A DNA stretch of 36,151 nt from Granulosicoccus sp. Its GTDB lineage: Bacteria > Pseudomonadota > Gammaproteobacteria > Granulosicoccales > Granulosicoccaceae. Each line of letters opens with the position of its first letter. Position 1 is the stretch's first letter. The position numbers and the translations under genes were made by a program. Shown here one piece after another: positions 27,707 to 35,951 of the stretch. The notes beneath the pieces were generated by a model. It worked only from the letters and a program-made list of their open reading frames with translations, made no database searches and was not told the origin of the DNA. Location of the stretch: the NCBI GenBank assembly GCA_023301795.1, contig JALZVU010000198.1:1-36151 (forward strand), given 5' to 3'.

Positions 27707-29041
27707 TTGAACAGCCTGCCTCAACATCGTCACATTCATCTGGACCCTGTCGGTGGCATAGCCGGTGACATGTTTGTCGCAGCCATGCTGGATCTGTTTC
27801 CAGAGGCGCTGGAATCTTGCATGGCAGATCTTGGTGCCTGTGGCGTACTGGAACATGTCAGCGTGTCACTGGAGTCCGGCAAGAGTCATGGCCTGGCTGT
27901 TCAGCGGTTTGTGGTCACAACCAAAAGTGACAAGCCACGGGCTACCGGTCAATACAGCGATTTAAAAGCCATGCTGCAAAACAGCTTTTTGGAGGCAACG
28001 GTACTGGCGCGTGCGCTAGAGCTGTTAAAGCTTCTGGCGAGCGCGGAAAGTCAGGTTCACGGTGTAGCGTTGGAGAACGTGCATTTTCATGAAGTTGCCG
28101 ATTGGGATTCCATTGCCGATATTGTTGCAGCGGCCAGCCTTATCGAGCGCAATCATAGGGGTAGCTGGAGCTGTGACCGTCTTCCGGTGGGCTCTGGTCT
28201 GGTCAAGACTGAGCATGGCATGTTGCCCGTGCCAGCTCCTGCTACGCAAGTGTTGCTTGAAGGTTTGGTCACATGGGATGACGGCGAACCCGGCGAGCGT
28301 GTGACGCCAACAGGAGCCGCCATTGTGAAATACCTGTCCCAGCTTAACGAGAACGCTACATCCTTTACTTGCAGGGCATCAGGTGTTGGTCTTATCTCAG
28401 GGATGGGCGCGGGTCAGCGACAACTCAAGGAGCGACCCAATGTGGTTCGCTGCCATCTCATAGACACCCTGGATGCGACGGCGGTGCCTACGGGTTATGA
28501 AGGCGCGTTACCAACACTGGATACCAAGCTGTTTGATCATGACATTGATCACGTGGCTCAGTTGAGTTTTGCCATTGACGATATGACATCAGAAGAGTTG
28601 GCTGTAGCATTGCAATACATACGACAAACCGATGGTGTTATTGATATTACTCACGCTACCTCTTTTGGCAAGAAGGGACGCATGATGTTTGATGTCACTG
28701 TGTTGTGTCAGCCTTCAATGGAGCCTGTGATTAGTCGCGTGTGCTTTTATGAAACCAGTACGTTGGGTATGCGTGTTCAACTGCTAGCGCGTCGTGTGCT
28801 GAAGCGCGAGAAGCTGATTGTGGATGACGTTAGTGGTGATGGTAACGTGACGGTTGGTGAGAAATCGGGGGCGGGTGTCAAGGTGGTACAAAGGCCTCGC
28901 CCTCCAAGCGATGAACTAGAACACACCTTGAAAGTGGAAAGTGATGACCTGCGTCGGGTGCCCGGATTGCAGTCTCGGCGCTTGCGTGCACACCGAATTG
29001 CTGAGCTGTCGGCAAATTCGGAGAAGGCATTCGGGAAGTGA
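27707..29041 (+). CDS. larC: LarC nickel insertion protein (NPN cyclometallase)
   Basis: LarC puts nickel into the pincer precursor in a CTP-dependent step, finishing the NPN cofactor. The 444-residue product opens with the conserved HIHLDPVGGIAGDMFVAAML. It continues with VHFHEVADWDSIADIVAAA (about 126-144) and the N-terminal domain motif VPAPATQVLLEGL, then a C-terminal part with EELAVALQYI and ETSTLGMRVQLLAR that matches LarC2. It is a single continuous frame, unlike the Lactiplantibacillus gene, which needs a programmed frameshift. The start is TTG at 27707, because no ATG precedes the conserved opening; GGAG (27694-27697) lies nine bases upstream. Confidence 0.93.
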   Translation: MNSLPQHRHIHLDPVGGIAGDMFVAAMLDLFPEALESCMADLGACGVLEHVSVSLESGKSHGLAVQRFVVTTKSDKPRATGQYSDLKAMLQNSFLEATVLARALELLKLLASAESQVHGVALENVHFHEVADWDSIADIVAAASLIERNHRGSWSCDRLPVGSGLVKTEHGMLPVPAPATQVLLEGLVTWDDGEPGERVTPTGAAIVKYLSQLNENATSFTCRASGVGLISGMGAGQRQLKERPNVVRCHLIDTLDATAVPTGYEGALPTLDTKLFDHDIDHVAQLSFAIDDMTSEELAVALQYIRQTDGVIDITHATSFGKKGRMMFDVTVLCQPSMEPVISRVCFYETSTLGMRVQLLARRVLKREKLIVDDVSGDGNVTVGEKSGAGVKVVQRPRPPSDELEHTLKVESDDLRRVPGLQSRRLRAHRIAELSANSEKAFGK

Positions 29042-29136
29042 TTCAAACGGCGATCGAGAGAGCATGATGTTAAGTGGTTTTGCAGTCGCTAGCTCAATAG
29101 TGAAAAAGGAACTCCTACCGTGAAGCAGGCGCAAAA

Positions 29137-29994
29137 GTGAACATCAACAAATCGTTGCCCACCCTGACATCATCGGATACTCAAGCCCTGGAATCGCTGC
29201 GCGGTGCGCTGAGCACATACGACTCTCTGGCAATAGCGATCAGTGGTGGTGTGGACAGCACAACGCTTGCGGCGGTTGCGCATGAGGTTTTGGGTGAGCG
29301 CGTATTGATGGTTCATGCGGTATCACCCGCTGTGCCGCAAGAGGCTACTGAGCGAGTTAAGTATTACGCACAAACACTGGGCTGGAATCTCACTATTGTT
29401 GATGCAGGAGAGTTTGCTGATGGTGAGTATCGCAAGAATCCTGTCAATCGTTGTTACTACTGTAAGTCGAACCTTTATGCGCGTGTGAGTCAAGTCTGGG
29501 ATGGAACGGTAGCGTCGGGTGCAAATCTTGATGATCTTGGTGATTATCGCCCAGGGCTTTTAGCTGCCAGTGAGAAGAAGGTGGTGCATCCACTGATTGA
29601 TGCAGGTATTAACAAGATGACAGTACGAGCCATAGCGGCGTCAATGGCACTGGCTCTGGTGGCTGATTTGCCAGCGCAACCGTGCTTGTCCAGTCGAATA
29701 GAAACCGGCATCGCCATTGACGCTGTCGATCTTCAGTTCGTTAACCAGATGGAGTCTTTTCTGAGTGGCCAAATGGGCATGGGAGATATACGCTGCAGGA
29801 TAACGGCATCTGGTGTGCGTATTGAGGTTGATGATGAGTTACAGCAAGGCTGTGCTGATATCTGGGAGTCGGTGTGTGAAGAGGTTCGTTTAAGGGTTGA
29901 GGGTTCGGGCAGAGTGCTAGCGGGCTTTTCGAGCTATCAGCGTGGCAGCGCATTTCTGATCAGTGACATTAGCGTTGTTGTCTCTCGTGAGTGA
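29137..29994 (+). CDS. larE: LarE sulfur transferase of NPN synthesis
   Basis: LarE adds sulfur to the pyridinium dicarboxylate precursor, making the thiocarboxylates that later hold nickel. The 285-residue protein has the PP-loop SGGVDS (36-41), the NRCYYCKSNLY motif (104-114), and PCLSSR with Cys183, equal to the sacrificial Cys176 of Lactiplantibacillus LarE. Three cysteines (C106, C109, C183) are therefore in place. In some LarE proteins such a set binds an iron-sulfur cluster that lets sulfur come from elsewhere, while others destroy their own cysteine; which applies here is undecided. The start is GTG 29137, 95 bp after larC, and larB follows after 20 bp. Confidence 0.92.
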   Translation: MNINKSLPTLTSSDTQALESLRGALSTYDSLAIAISGGVDSTTLAAVAHEVLGERVLMVHAVSPAVPQEATERVKYYAQTLGWNLTIVDAGEFADGEYRKNPVNRCYYCKSNLYARVSQVWDGTVASGANLDDLGDYRPGLLAASEKKVVHPLIDAGINKMTVRAIAASMALALVADLPAQPCLSSRIETGIAIDAVDLQFVNQMESFLSGQMGMGDIRCRITASGVRIEVDDELQQGCADIWESVCEEVRLRVEGSGRVLAGFSSYQRGSAFLISDISVVVSRE

Positions 29995-30014
29995 TATGGG
30001 TATAGGTTATTACC

Positions 30015-30701
30015 ATGAGTAGCGACGTAAAGTTTGATTGGCTGCGTACGATGCGCACCGGTGTGCCAGAGGTGGTCTTTGGTGAAGGTAAAAGCTACGC
30101 TCAATTAAGTGATATTTGTCTGAGTGCCATAGAGCGCAAGCAAAGAATTCTGATGACACGCGTGAGCTGCGAGAAGGCGGCAGCACTGTGTGCGGGTTGG
30201 CCTGCGAGTGTTACCTGGCATGAGCCTTCCAGAACGATTATCGTGGATAGCAGTAGCAGTAGCAGTAGCAATGAGCCGCCAGCCACACCCATTGTCGGTA
30301 TTGTGGCTGCTGGTACCTCAGACCACGCCCTTGTCAGTGAAATTGAACAATGCCTGCTTTTTCTGGGTGTGCAATCCCGCAGTTACATGGATGTTGGTGT
30401 AGCGGGTTTATGGCGACTCATTGACGTGGCGGATGAGCTGGATGCACACCCATTGAATATCGCTGTTGCGGGCATGGAAGGCGCATTGTTCAGCGTGCTA
30501 GCGGGGCTAGTGAAGGGGCCGGTTATCGCCGTACCCTCATCGGTTGGTTACGGTGTTTCAGCAGGTGGCCATGCAGCACTGAACTGCGCGCTCAGTAGTT
30601 GTGCGCCAGGCATCGCTGTTGTCAATATTGATAATGGATTTGGCGCTGCAGCACTTGCTGTGAAGATGCTAGGTGTGGCCGCTGCATCGCAGCAAAAATA
30701 A
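30015..30701 (+). CDS. larB: LarB P2CMN synthase of NPN synthesis
   Basis: LarB carboxylates and hydrolyses nicotinic acid adenine dinucleotide to give the dicarboxylated precursor P2CMN, the first step to NPN. The 228-residue product shows a typical N-terminal part (VPEVVFGEGKS), then the PurE-like domain with GTSDHALVSEI, YMDVGVAGLWRL, AGMEGALFSVLAGLVKGPV, PSSVGYGVSAGG, and VVNIDNGFGAAALAV. The catalytic cysteine region SCAPG is C196. Two oddities: GLWRL has Trp where I would expect His in LarB, and a run of seven serines (79-85) from a hexanucleotide repeat separates the two domains. It follows larE by 20 bp. Confidence 0.92.
   Translation: MSSDVKFDWLRTMRTGVPEVVFGEGKSYAQLSDICLSAIERKQRILMTRVSCEKAAALCAGWPASVTWHEPSRTIIVDSSSSSSSNEPPATPIVGIVAAGTSDHALVSEIEQCLLFLGVQSRSYMDVGVAGLWRLIDVADELDAHPLNIAVAGMEGALFSVLAGLVKGPVIAVPSSVGYGVSAGGHAALNCALSSCAPGIAVVNIDNGFGAAALAVKMLGVAAASQQK
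30249..30269 (+). repeat. AGCAGT hexanucleotide repeat inside larB
   Basis: (AGC AGT) repeated three times plus AGC encodes Ser79-85 of LarB, in the linker between its two domains. It is in frame and multiples of six bases would change length by two residues, so copy-number change would be tolerated. Confidence 0.85.
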
Positions 30702-30755
30702 CTCTGGCAAGGTTTTTGATCAGCACTCGTGATAACACCATTCGGATCTGACCCC

Positions 30756-31115
30756 ATGCGATACCTGTATTTTGCCCTGATGTGCCTGATGCTTTTGTTT
30801 GCGGGTGTGCAGTTCAACGATCCGGACGGTGTTATGTGGATGGTGATCTACGCCTGTCCCGCTATCTGGTGTGCATTGGCAGCAGCTGCACCCTCGTTGT
30901 TCAAGTACGCTGTGCTGCGATGGGCATTGTGGGGCAGCCTCTTGGCCTCGCTTGCAGGGGTTGTGTATTTCTGGCCACTGACGCCCAGATTCTGGACAAG
31001 TGAGGTCTGGTACAACATTGAGACAGCCCGCGAAGGCATGGGGCTTATGATTGTGGCTGCTGTCCTGATCACGATACTTGCGCGTCACGGAAGAAACACC
31101 AAGTCTATTTCCTAG
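30756..31115 (+). CDS. TMEM220-like small membrane protein
   Basis: The 119-residue product starts MRYLYFALMCLMLLFAGVQFNDPD. The phrase QFNDPDGVMWMVIY matches the transmembrane family 220 pattern found in bacteria and eukaryotes. It has about four helices. I chose ATG 30756; a GTG at 30729 would add nine residues. Function is unknown for the whole family. It is the last gene of the lar run and its 3' end overlaps the convergent EamA gene by 11 bp. Confidence 0.75.
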   Translation: MRYLYFALMCLMLLFAGVQFNDPDGVMWMVIYACPAIWCALAAAAPSLFKYAVLRWALWGSLLASLAGVVYFWPLTPRFWTSEVWYNIETAREGMGLMIVAAVLITILARHGRNTKSIS

Positions 31116-31986
31116 CGAGTAACACGCCTATCAACGCCAACACGAATCCACAGATCTGCCACGCGTTCAGAGCTTCGTTGTAGAGCTTCCAGCTCATCAG
31201 GGCTGCCATTGGCGGAACCAGAAAAAGCAGGCTGCTGGCGCGGGTTGCGCTACCTGTGCGCACTAACCAGGTCAGTAGGGTGAAGCCGCCGATGGACAAG
31301 ATGACTATGGCCCAGCTTAGATACCCTATCGTGGCAACTGTTATGTTCAGGACAGGTTCGGCAAACGCCACCGCCATCAACGCTGACACACCGACTGCTC
31401 CGAGTGTCTGAAACGTCACTGAGCTGAGCAAGGGTACGCTGACAATCGATGACTTTTGCATCAACGTGCCAGCAGTGATCGAGCCTATACTTAGTACACT
31501 GGCCATCAGTATCCAGAGAGTTGGTGCTGTAGTCATCAGCGTCTGATCAACAGACCCATGCTCGGGGATGATGCTGGGTGAGACCGCCAGGGCCACACCG
31601 AGGATGCCGAGGACAAGCCCTACGATGCCGCGCTTTGAAATGCGCTCTTTGAATAAATACCACGCAAACAGTGCAGTAATGGGCGGTTGCAGAGAGCCCA
31701 TCAATGCCATGATGCCAGCCTCAAGGCCTTGTGAGACTGCCCAGAAAGAAGGGCCCAGATAGAGTCCTTGCATCAGAGCCCCTATGGCTGCCAGGCGCCA
31801 AAGCTCGCTAGGCGTAGGCATCGCCTTGCGTAACACCATCATCGCGATACCGAACACAAGGGCAACCACGCTAAAACGTATTAGCAGAAATAGGTACGGA
31901 TCAATCTTCCCCGATATGCCGCGTGCCACAACAAAGCCTGTGGACCAGATAAGCACAAACATCCAGGCTGCTGCACGTTGACGCAT
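31105..31986 (-). CDS. EamA/DMT-family transporter
   Basis: The 293-residue protein has about ten hydrophobic helices in two EamA repeats: FVLIWSTGFVVARGISG at the first helix, LMGSLQPPITALFAWYLFKERISKRGIVGLVLGILGVAL across the end of repeat one, and SSLLFLVPPMAALMSWKLYNEAL in repeat two. It should be an inner-membrane exporter of small metabolites. It is a single gene on the minus strand, convergent with the TMEM220-like gene. This is the second EamA protein of the window, unrelated in position to the first. Confidence 0.9.
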   Translation of the reverse strand: MRQRAAAWMFVLIWSTGFVVARGISGKIDPYLFLLIRFSVVALVFGIAMMVLRKAMPTPSELWRLAAIGALMQGLYLGPSFWAVSQGLEAGIMALMGSLQPPITALFAWYLFKERISKRGIVGLVLGILGVALAVSPSIIPEHGSVDQTLMTTAPTLWILMASVLSIGSITAGTLMQKSSIVSVPLLSSVTFQTLGAVGVSALMAVAFAEPVLNITVATIGYLSWAIVILSIGGFTLLTWLVRTGSATRASSLLFLVPPMAALMSWKLYNEALNAWQICGFVLALIGVLLARK

Positions 31987-32172
31987 CGTGGTTGCATTGC
32001 TCTATTGAGATGAGGGACTGCAGGATACAACCAATAGCCTATCTGATCAGTTTGCTCTTGGACAAGCTCCTAATCCGAGCTGGGAGTTCATTACTGCAGA
32101 AAGTTAGATGCCCACCTACTGACGCTACGGGCGTAATATACTAAAAGACAAACAGGTTAGAGAACTAAGCTC

Positions 32173-32610
32173 ATGCTGATTGCAGATATTCTTCGTGATA
32201 AGGGCGCACATGTTGAGACAACAACGCCTAACACTTTGTTAAAAGAGGCCGTGAAAATGTTGGCCTCACAACGCATAGGTGCGTTGCTGGTGAGTGAGGA
32301 CGGTAGAAAGATAGACGGTATCTTGAGTGAGCGCGATGTGGTCAGAGCATTAGCAGATGACACAATAGAGTTTGGTGAGCGCAAAGTGAATGATTTAATG
32401 ACACGCGGCGTCTTCACCTGCGCACCTGATGCTACCGTTATTTCGGTTATGGAGTTGATGGATGAGAAGCGAATTCGTCATGTGCCAGTCACTGTCAATG
32501 ATGTGCTAGCAGGTGTTGTGAGCATTCGCGATATCGTCAACGCCCGTTTGAAAGAAACAGAAAGAGAGCGTGCCGAGTTGGCCAGTTACATTGCTGGTTC
32601 ACCTGCATAA
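32173..32610 (+). CDS. Tandem CBS-domain protein
   Basis: The 145-residue product is again a pair of CBS domains (about 1-60 and 75-130): MLIADILRDKGAHVETTTPN ... GILSERDVVRAL and VNDLMTRGVFTCAPDATVI ... AGVVSIRDIVNARL. The charged tail (KETERERAELASYI) is longer than in the one at 5051. It should bind adenosine nucleotides or related ligands. A -10-like TAATATACT sits upstream at about 32135-32143. The gene ends 13 bp before iolG, so the two may be co-transcribed, but a functional link is unproven. Confidence 0.85.
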   Translation: MLIADILRDKGAHVETTTPNTLLKEAVKMLASQRIGALLVSEDGRKIDGILSERDVVRALADDTIEFGERKVNDLMTRGVFTCAPDATVISVMELMDEKRIRHVPVTVNDVLAGVVSIRDIVNARLKETERERAELASYIAGSPA

Positions 32611-32623
32611 AAGAGCAAGTCAG

Positions 32624-33631
32624 ATGACAGACGAGAAAAAACTGTATTCCATTGCGCTGTTGGGTGCTGGTCGTATTGGCAAGGTGCATGCTGTCAATAT
32701 CCATCAACACCCGGCGACCACCATTCGGTATGTTGTCGATCCCTACGAGCAAGGCGCAAAGGAGCTGGCTGAGCAGGTGGGGGCTTCGGTAGCAACGCCT
32801 GATGAAGTGTTTAAGGATGAATCAATTGATGCCGTCGTAATCTGCTCCGCCACCAGCACACATGCAGACTTCATAGAGCAAGCGCTTCTCGCAGGTAAAG
32901 CGGTTTTTTGCGAAAAACCGATAGATTTATCCATCGAACGCGTTAATGCCGTTCTAGAGAAAACCCGTGATTGTGATGCGCCACTATTGGTTGGATTCAA
33001 TCGGCGGTTCGATCCTGCTGTGTCTACCATGCAAGCGCGCGTGCGTGCTGGTGATATTGGTGATGTGGAGCTGGTCACCGTGATTTCAAAAGATCCCGAG
33101 CCACCACCTATGGAATACGTCAAAGTGTCAGGTGGTATGTTTCGCGACATGACGGTTCATGATTTTGACATGGCCAGGTTCATGCTCGCCGAAGAGCCCG
33201 TAAGTGTTACAGCAACAGGCTCAGCGTTAACCAGCAAGGCTTTGGCTGATGAGGGCGATATTGATACGGCGGTGGTTACATTGCAATGTGCCAGTGGCAA
33301 AATTGCGGTCATCACCAACTCGCGCCGAGCCTCGTTTGGCTATGATCAGAGAGTGGAGGTGCATGGGTCTCTAGGTACGTTACGAACTGAAAATGTGCCA
33401 GTGTCCACCTTGGTTCTGGAAAGAGCGGAAGGTGTTCGACGTGAAGCGCCAGTACATTTTTTTATCGAACGCTACATGGAAGCCTATCGGCATGAATGGC
33501 AACATTTTGTGGATGTGCTTGATGGTACATGCGAGCCATCGTGCTCGGGTTCGGACGGGCAACGTGCGCTGCTTTTGGCTGAGGCTGCCATAGAATCGCT
33601 GGCTACTGGTCAGAAGGTTGACGTTAAGTAG
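32624..33631 (+). CDS. iolG: Inositol 2-dehydrogenase-like Gfo/Idh/MocA oxidoreductase
   Basis: The 335-residue protein has the Rossmann motif GAGRIG (14-19), the family motif CEKPI (96-100, Lys98), FNRRFDP, and DMTVHDFDMARF with His179, all typical of myo-inositol dehydrogenases. The match is good, but this family is broad and other sugar or polyol dehydrogenases share it. ATG 32624 was chosen because TDEKKLYSIALLGAGRIGKVH follows it directly. An earlier in-frame start at 32570 overlaps the CBS gene. No other iol genes are nearby, so inositol use must rest on genes elsewhere or the substrate is another polyol. Confidence 0.85.
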   Translation: MTDEKKLYSIALLGAGRIGKVHAVNIHQHPATTIRYVVDPYEQGAKELAEQVGASVATPDEVFKDESIDAVVICSATSTHADFIEQALLAGKAVFCEKPIDLSIERVNAVLEKTRDCDAPLLVGFNRRFDPAVSTMQARVRAGDIGDVELVTVISKDPEPPPMEYVKVSGGMFRDMTVHDFDMARFMLAEEPVSVTATGSALTSKALADEGDIDTAVVTLQCASGKIAVITNSRRASFGYDQRVEVHGSLGTLRTENVPVSTLVLERAEGVRREAPVHFFIERYMEAYRHEWQHFVDVLDGTCEPSCSGSDGQRALLLAEAAIESLATGQKVDVK

Positions 33632-33690
33632 TTCTCGAACAATTCCCAAGCAAAATCTCACGCAATACCAGTAAAGGAACTATAGGTCAT

Positions 33691-34146
33691 ATGTTGCCGT
33701 CGACCCTCACTGAATTCACCCCGTATGCCTCATTGATTGGCGGCATCATGATCGGGCTCTCCGCTCTGCTGGTGTTATTGGTATTCGGGCGTGTAGCTGG
33801 TATCTCCGGGATCACAACTCAAGGCCTGTTAAGCCCCGTTAGCGGTGATTCACTCTGGCGGGTAGCTTTTTTACTCGGCCTGGTCAGCGCTCCGTGGTTT
33901 TTGACGAAAATAGGACAGGATCAATGGGGGCTTGAGTATCTTGCCACGCTTCCGGTATCCACTGAACTGATGGGGATGTCTCTGGCTGGGTTAGCAGTGG
34001 GTGTTGGAACCGTTCTGGGCTCTGGTTGCACCTCTGGGCACGGTGTTTGTGGATTGGGGCGTCGCTCTGGCCGGTCACTGGTTGCTGTGGTTATTTTCAT
34101 GATTACAGCAGCGCTCACGGTTGCAGTACTACGGCACCTCGTATGA
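33691..34146 (+). CDS. YeeE/YedE-family membrane protein, first half
   Basis: The 151-residue protein has about four helices and the sulfur-transport motif GSGCTSGHGVCGLGRRSGRS near its C-terminus (about 110-129), with two conserved cysteines. YeeE/YedE family members are linked to thiosulfate or other sulfur uptake. Here the function is carried as two small proteins, the next gene being the partner. The stop overlaps the next start by ATGA (34143-34146), so the two are translationally coupled. Confidence 0.85.
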   Translation: MLPSTLTEFTPYASLIGGIMIGLSALLVLLVFGRVAGISGITTQGLLSPVSGDSLWRVAFLLGLVSAPWFLTKIGQDQWGLEYLATLPVSTELMGMSLAGLAVGVGTVLGSGCTSGHGVCGLGRRSGRSLVAVVIFMITAALTVAVLRHLV

Positions 34147-34595
34147 AGATGCCTGCGATGTTGCGTTCAGCCCTTATAACGATGGCGTTAGGTGTGGCGG
34201 CTGGTCTTTTATTTGGCGGTGGTCTGCTGGTGTCTGGTATGGCTAACCCTGCCAAGGTGATTAACTTTCTGGATGTCCTTGGACATTGGGATCCTAGTCT
34301 TGCGTTTGTCATGAGTGGGGCCGTTGTCTGCACGTTTGTGGGATACCCATTAATACAAGGCCGGTCGAAACCCTTGTTCGCCAGTAGTTTTCAACTGCCA
34401 ACGCGTCGTGATATTGATAAACCACTGGTGTTAGGTGCTCTGCTGTTTGGAGTGGGCTGGGGCGCTAGCGGTTACTGTCCAGGTCCGGCGTGGGTGTCGG
34501 TTGCTGGCTTGGCGCCAGGGACATTCGTATTTGCAGCGTTTATGCTTGCCGGTATGTGGGGCGCTGCGTGGTGGAAAGATAATAACTTGAAGTGA
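34143..34595 (+). CDS. YeeE/YedE partner protein (DUF6691-like), second half
   Basis: The 150-residue protein has about four helices: GVAAGLLFGGGLLVSGMANPAKV at the first, LAFVMSGAVVCTFVGYPL in the middle, and the signature GVGWGASGYCPGPAWVSVAGL (about 100-120) with the conserved Cys. The start is ATG 34143, overlapping the stop of the previous gene by four bases. With its neighbour it forms a two-part YeeE/YedE transporter, a common arrangement. The substrate is presumably a sulfur compound, but that is inferred from the family. Confidence 0.85.
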   Translation: MKMPAMLRSALITMALGVAAGLLFGGGLLVSGMANPAKVINFLDVLGHWDPSLAFVMSGAVVCTFVGYPLIQGRSKPLFASSFQLPTRRDIDKPLVLGALLFGVGWGASGYCPGPAWVSVAGLAPGTFVFAAFMLAGMWGAAWWKDNNLK

Positions 34596-34636
34596 AGTGG
34601 TTTGAAGCGATTCGCTTGATGTGAGCAGGCTACTCT

Positions 34637-35851
34637 CTACTTCTTGTGTGTGAATGGCTTCGGTATAGGGCTGATTTTCTCAACACCTGCAAAACGTGCC
34701 AGTCGTTTTAGCTCACTGTGCAAACGCTGTGTTCTCCCCGTTGAGGGTTTTACGCCAGGCTCCAGCCACCAGGCTCGTACATCAAGCATGTCACTCTTGC
34801 GGTCTGCCTTTATATCAATGCGTGCGGTCATTTTGTCGCCCTCCAATATGGGGTACACGTAGTAGCCGTATTGGCGCTTTGCAGCTGGCGTATAAATCTC
34901 AATTCTGTAGTCCATACCAAACAGCATTTTCAGTCTGCCTCTGTTGCGCACCACAGGATCAAACGGGTTAATGATTCTCAGGCGGGTGGACGGTTGCGGT
35001 ACAGATGTCAGCAGCTTGTTGAGATTGTTGGGCGCAAACATCAGATGCTCTTTGTTATCGAATGCCCTAACCATTATCTGCGACACGTTTGATGAAGGCT
35101 TTTCAAGCCAGGCGCGTACCTCGCTTAAATCACACGCGTCATAAAAGCCCTGAATATCTTTAGCTGTGGCAAAGCCAAGCCTGTGCAGAGCTGATGTGCA
35201 CAGGTAGTCAATTTGCTGCTGAGCCGTATAACTATGCTGGCGTTGTTGTGGAGGGAGTAACCGGCTGGCCAAGTCGTAGTACTTGATAAAGCCTTTGCGA
35301 TGAGATACTCCCAGTTCACCTTTAAGCCAAAGATAGTCCAGACAAAGCTTATGCGGCGGTCGCATCCAGGCATGCAAGGATTTATCAGCACGCTCGGTAT
35401 GCTGCTGTGCAAAATCACGAGAACACATGGGGCCATTGGATTTTATCCTGGCCAGTATCTGCTTTTGCATGGTGGCGTCCCCCAGATGTTTTCCCAGGGT
35501 GCCACGCTTGTAGATTTCGCTACGCCGTTTGCACTGGCGTTGCCAATACGGCAATAACGCTACAGGCAGAATGGCTGCATCATGACTGAAATGTTCGAAC
35601 ACACAGGGTTCTGTGCCCAGCAGAGTGTTGTAGTCATCCTCACGGTAAGCGGGGTGGCGACTCCACAGAATGTGATGATGTGCACGTACTACGTTATTGA
35701 TGGAATCCAGTTGCACCATGCCCAGTTGACTAATTGTGTCGATCAAGCTTTGCGTCAATGTTAAACATTGTGGCGTGGCCAGCAGGCTTTGACGAGAAAG
35801 CCACAGGCGCCGCGCTTGTTGGTTGCTGAGTACAATGCCGGAGGCTGTCAT
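34637..35851 (-). CDS. YcaQ/AlkX-type winged-helix DNA glycosylase
   Basis: The 404-residue protein belongs to the HTH_42 family of YcaQ (AlkX) and AlkZ, which unhook interstrand crosslinks. The catalytic QxD motif is seen as QLD at 47-49 in MVQLDSINNVVRAHHHILWSRH. This is the YcaQ form, since AlkZ has QxQ. Further landmarks are NPFDPVVRNRGRLKMLFGMDYRIEIYTPAAKRQYGYYVYPIL and ADRKSDMLDVRAWW. It should act in the cytoplasm on crosslinks or bulky N7 adducts. It is alone on the minus strand, convergent with the YeeE/YedE pair. Confidence 0.88.
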   Translation of the reverse strand: MTASGIVLSNQQARRLWLSRQSLLATPQCLTLTQSLIDTISQLGMVQLDSINNVVRAHHHILWSRHPAYREDDYNTLLGTEPCVFEHFSHDAAILPVALLPYWQRQCKRRSEIYKRGTLGKHLGDATMQKQILARIKSNGPMCSRDFAQQHTERADKSLHAWMRPPHKLCLDYLWLKGELGVSHRKGFIKYYDLASRLLPPQQRQHSYTAQQQIDYLCTSALHRLGFATAKDIQGFYDACDLSEVRAWLEKPSSNVSQIMVRAFDNKEHLMFAPNNLNKLLTSVPQPSTRLRIINPFDPVVRNRGRLKMLFGMDYRIEIYTPAAKRQYGYYVYPILEGDKMTARIDIKADRKSDMLDVRAWWLEPGVKPSTGRTQRLHSELKRLARFAGVEKISPIPKPFTHKK

Positions 35852-35951
35852 CCTTGAGGTTTATTCCTGTCGAATACGGGTGATCGGGTACACTATCGCG
35901 TAATTCGCCGCACTTTGTCGCGGCGTTTATCTATTGCTTAAGGAGAACACT

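Noticed and set aside
27707-29041. Programmed frameshift in larC as known in Lactiplantibacillus
   Set aside because: The LarC1 and LarC2 parts are in one continuous frame, so no shift is needed.
33691-34595. Frameshifted YeeE/YedE gene
   Set aside because: Two complete small proteins with an ATGA overlap are a normal arrangement for this family, with signature motifs in each.
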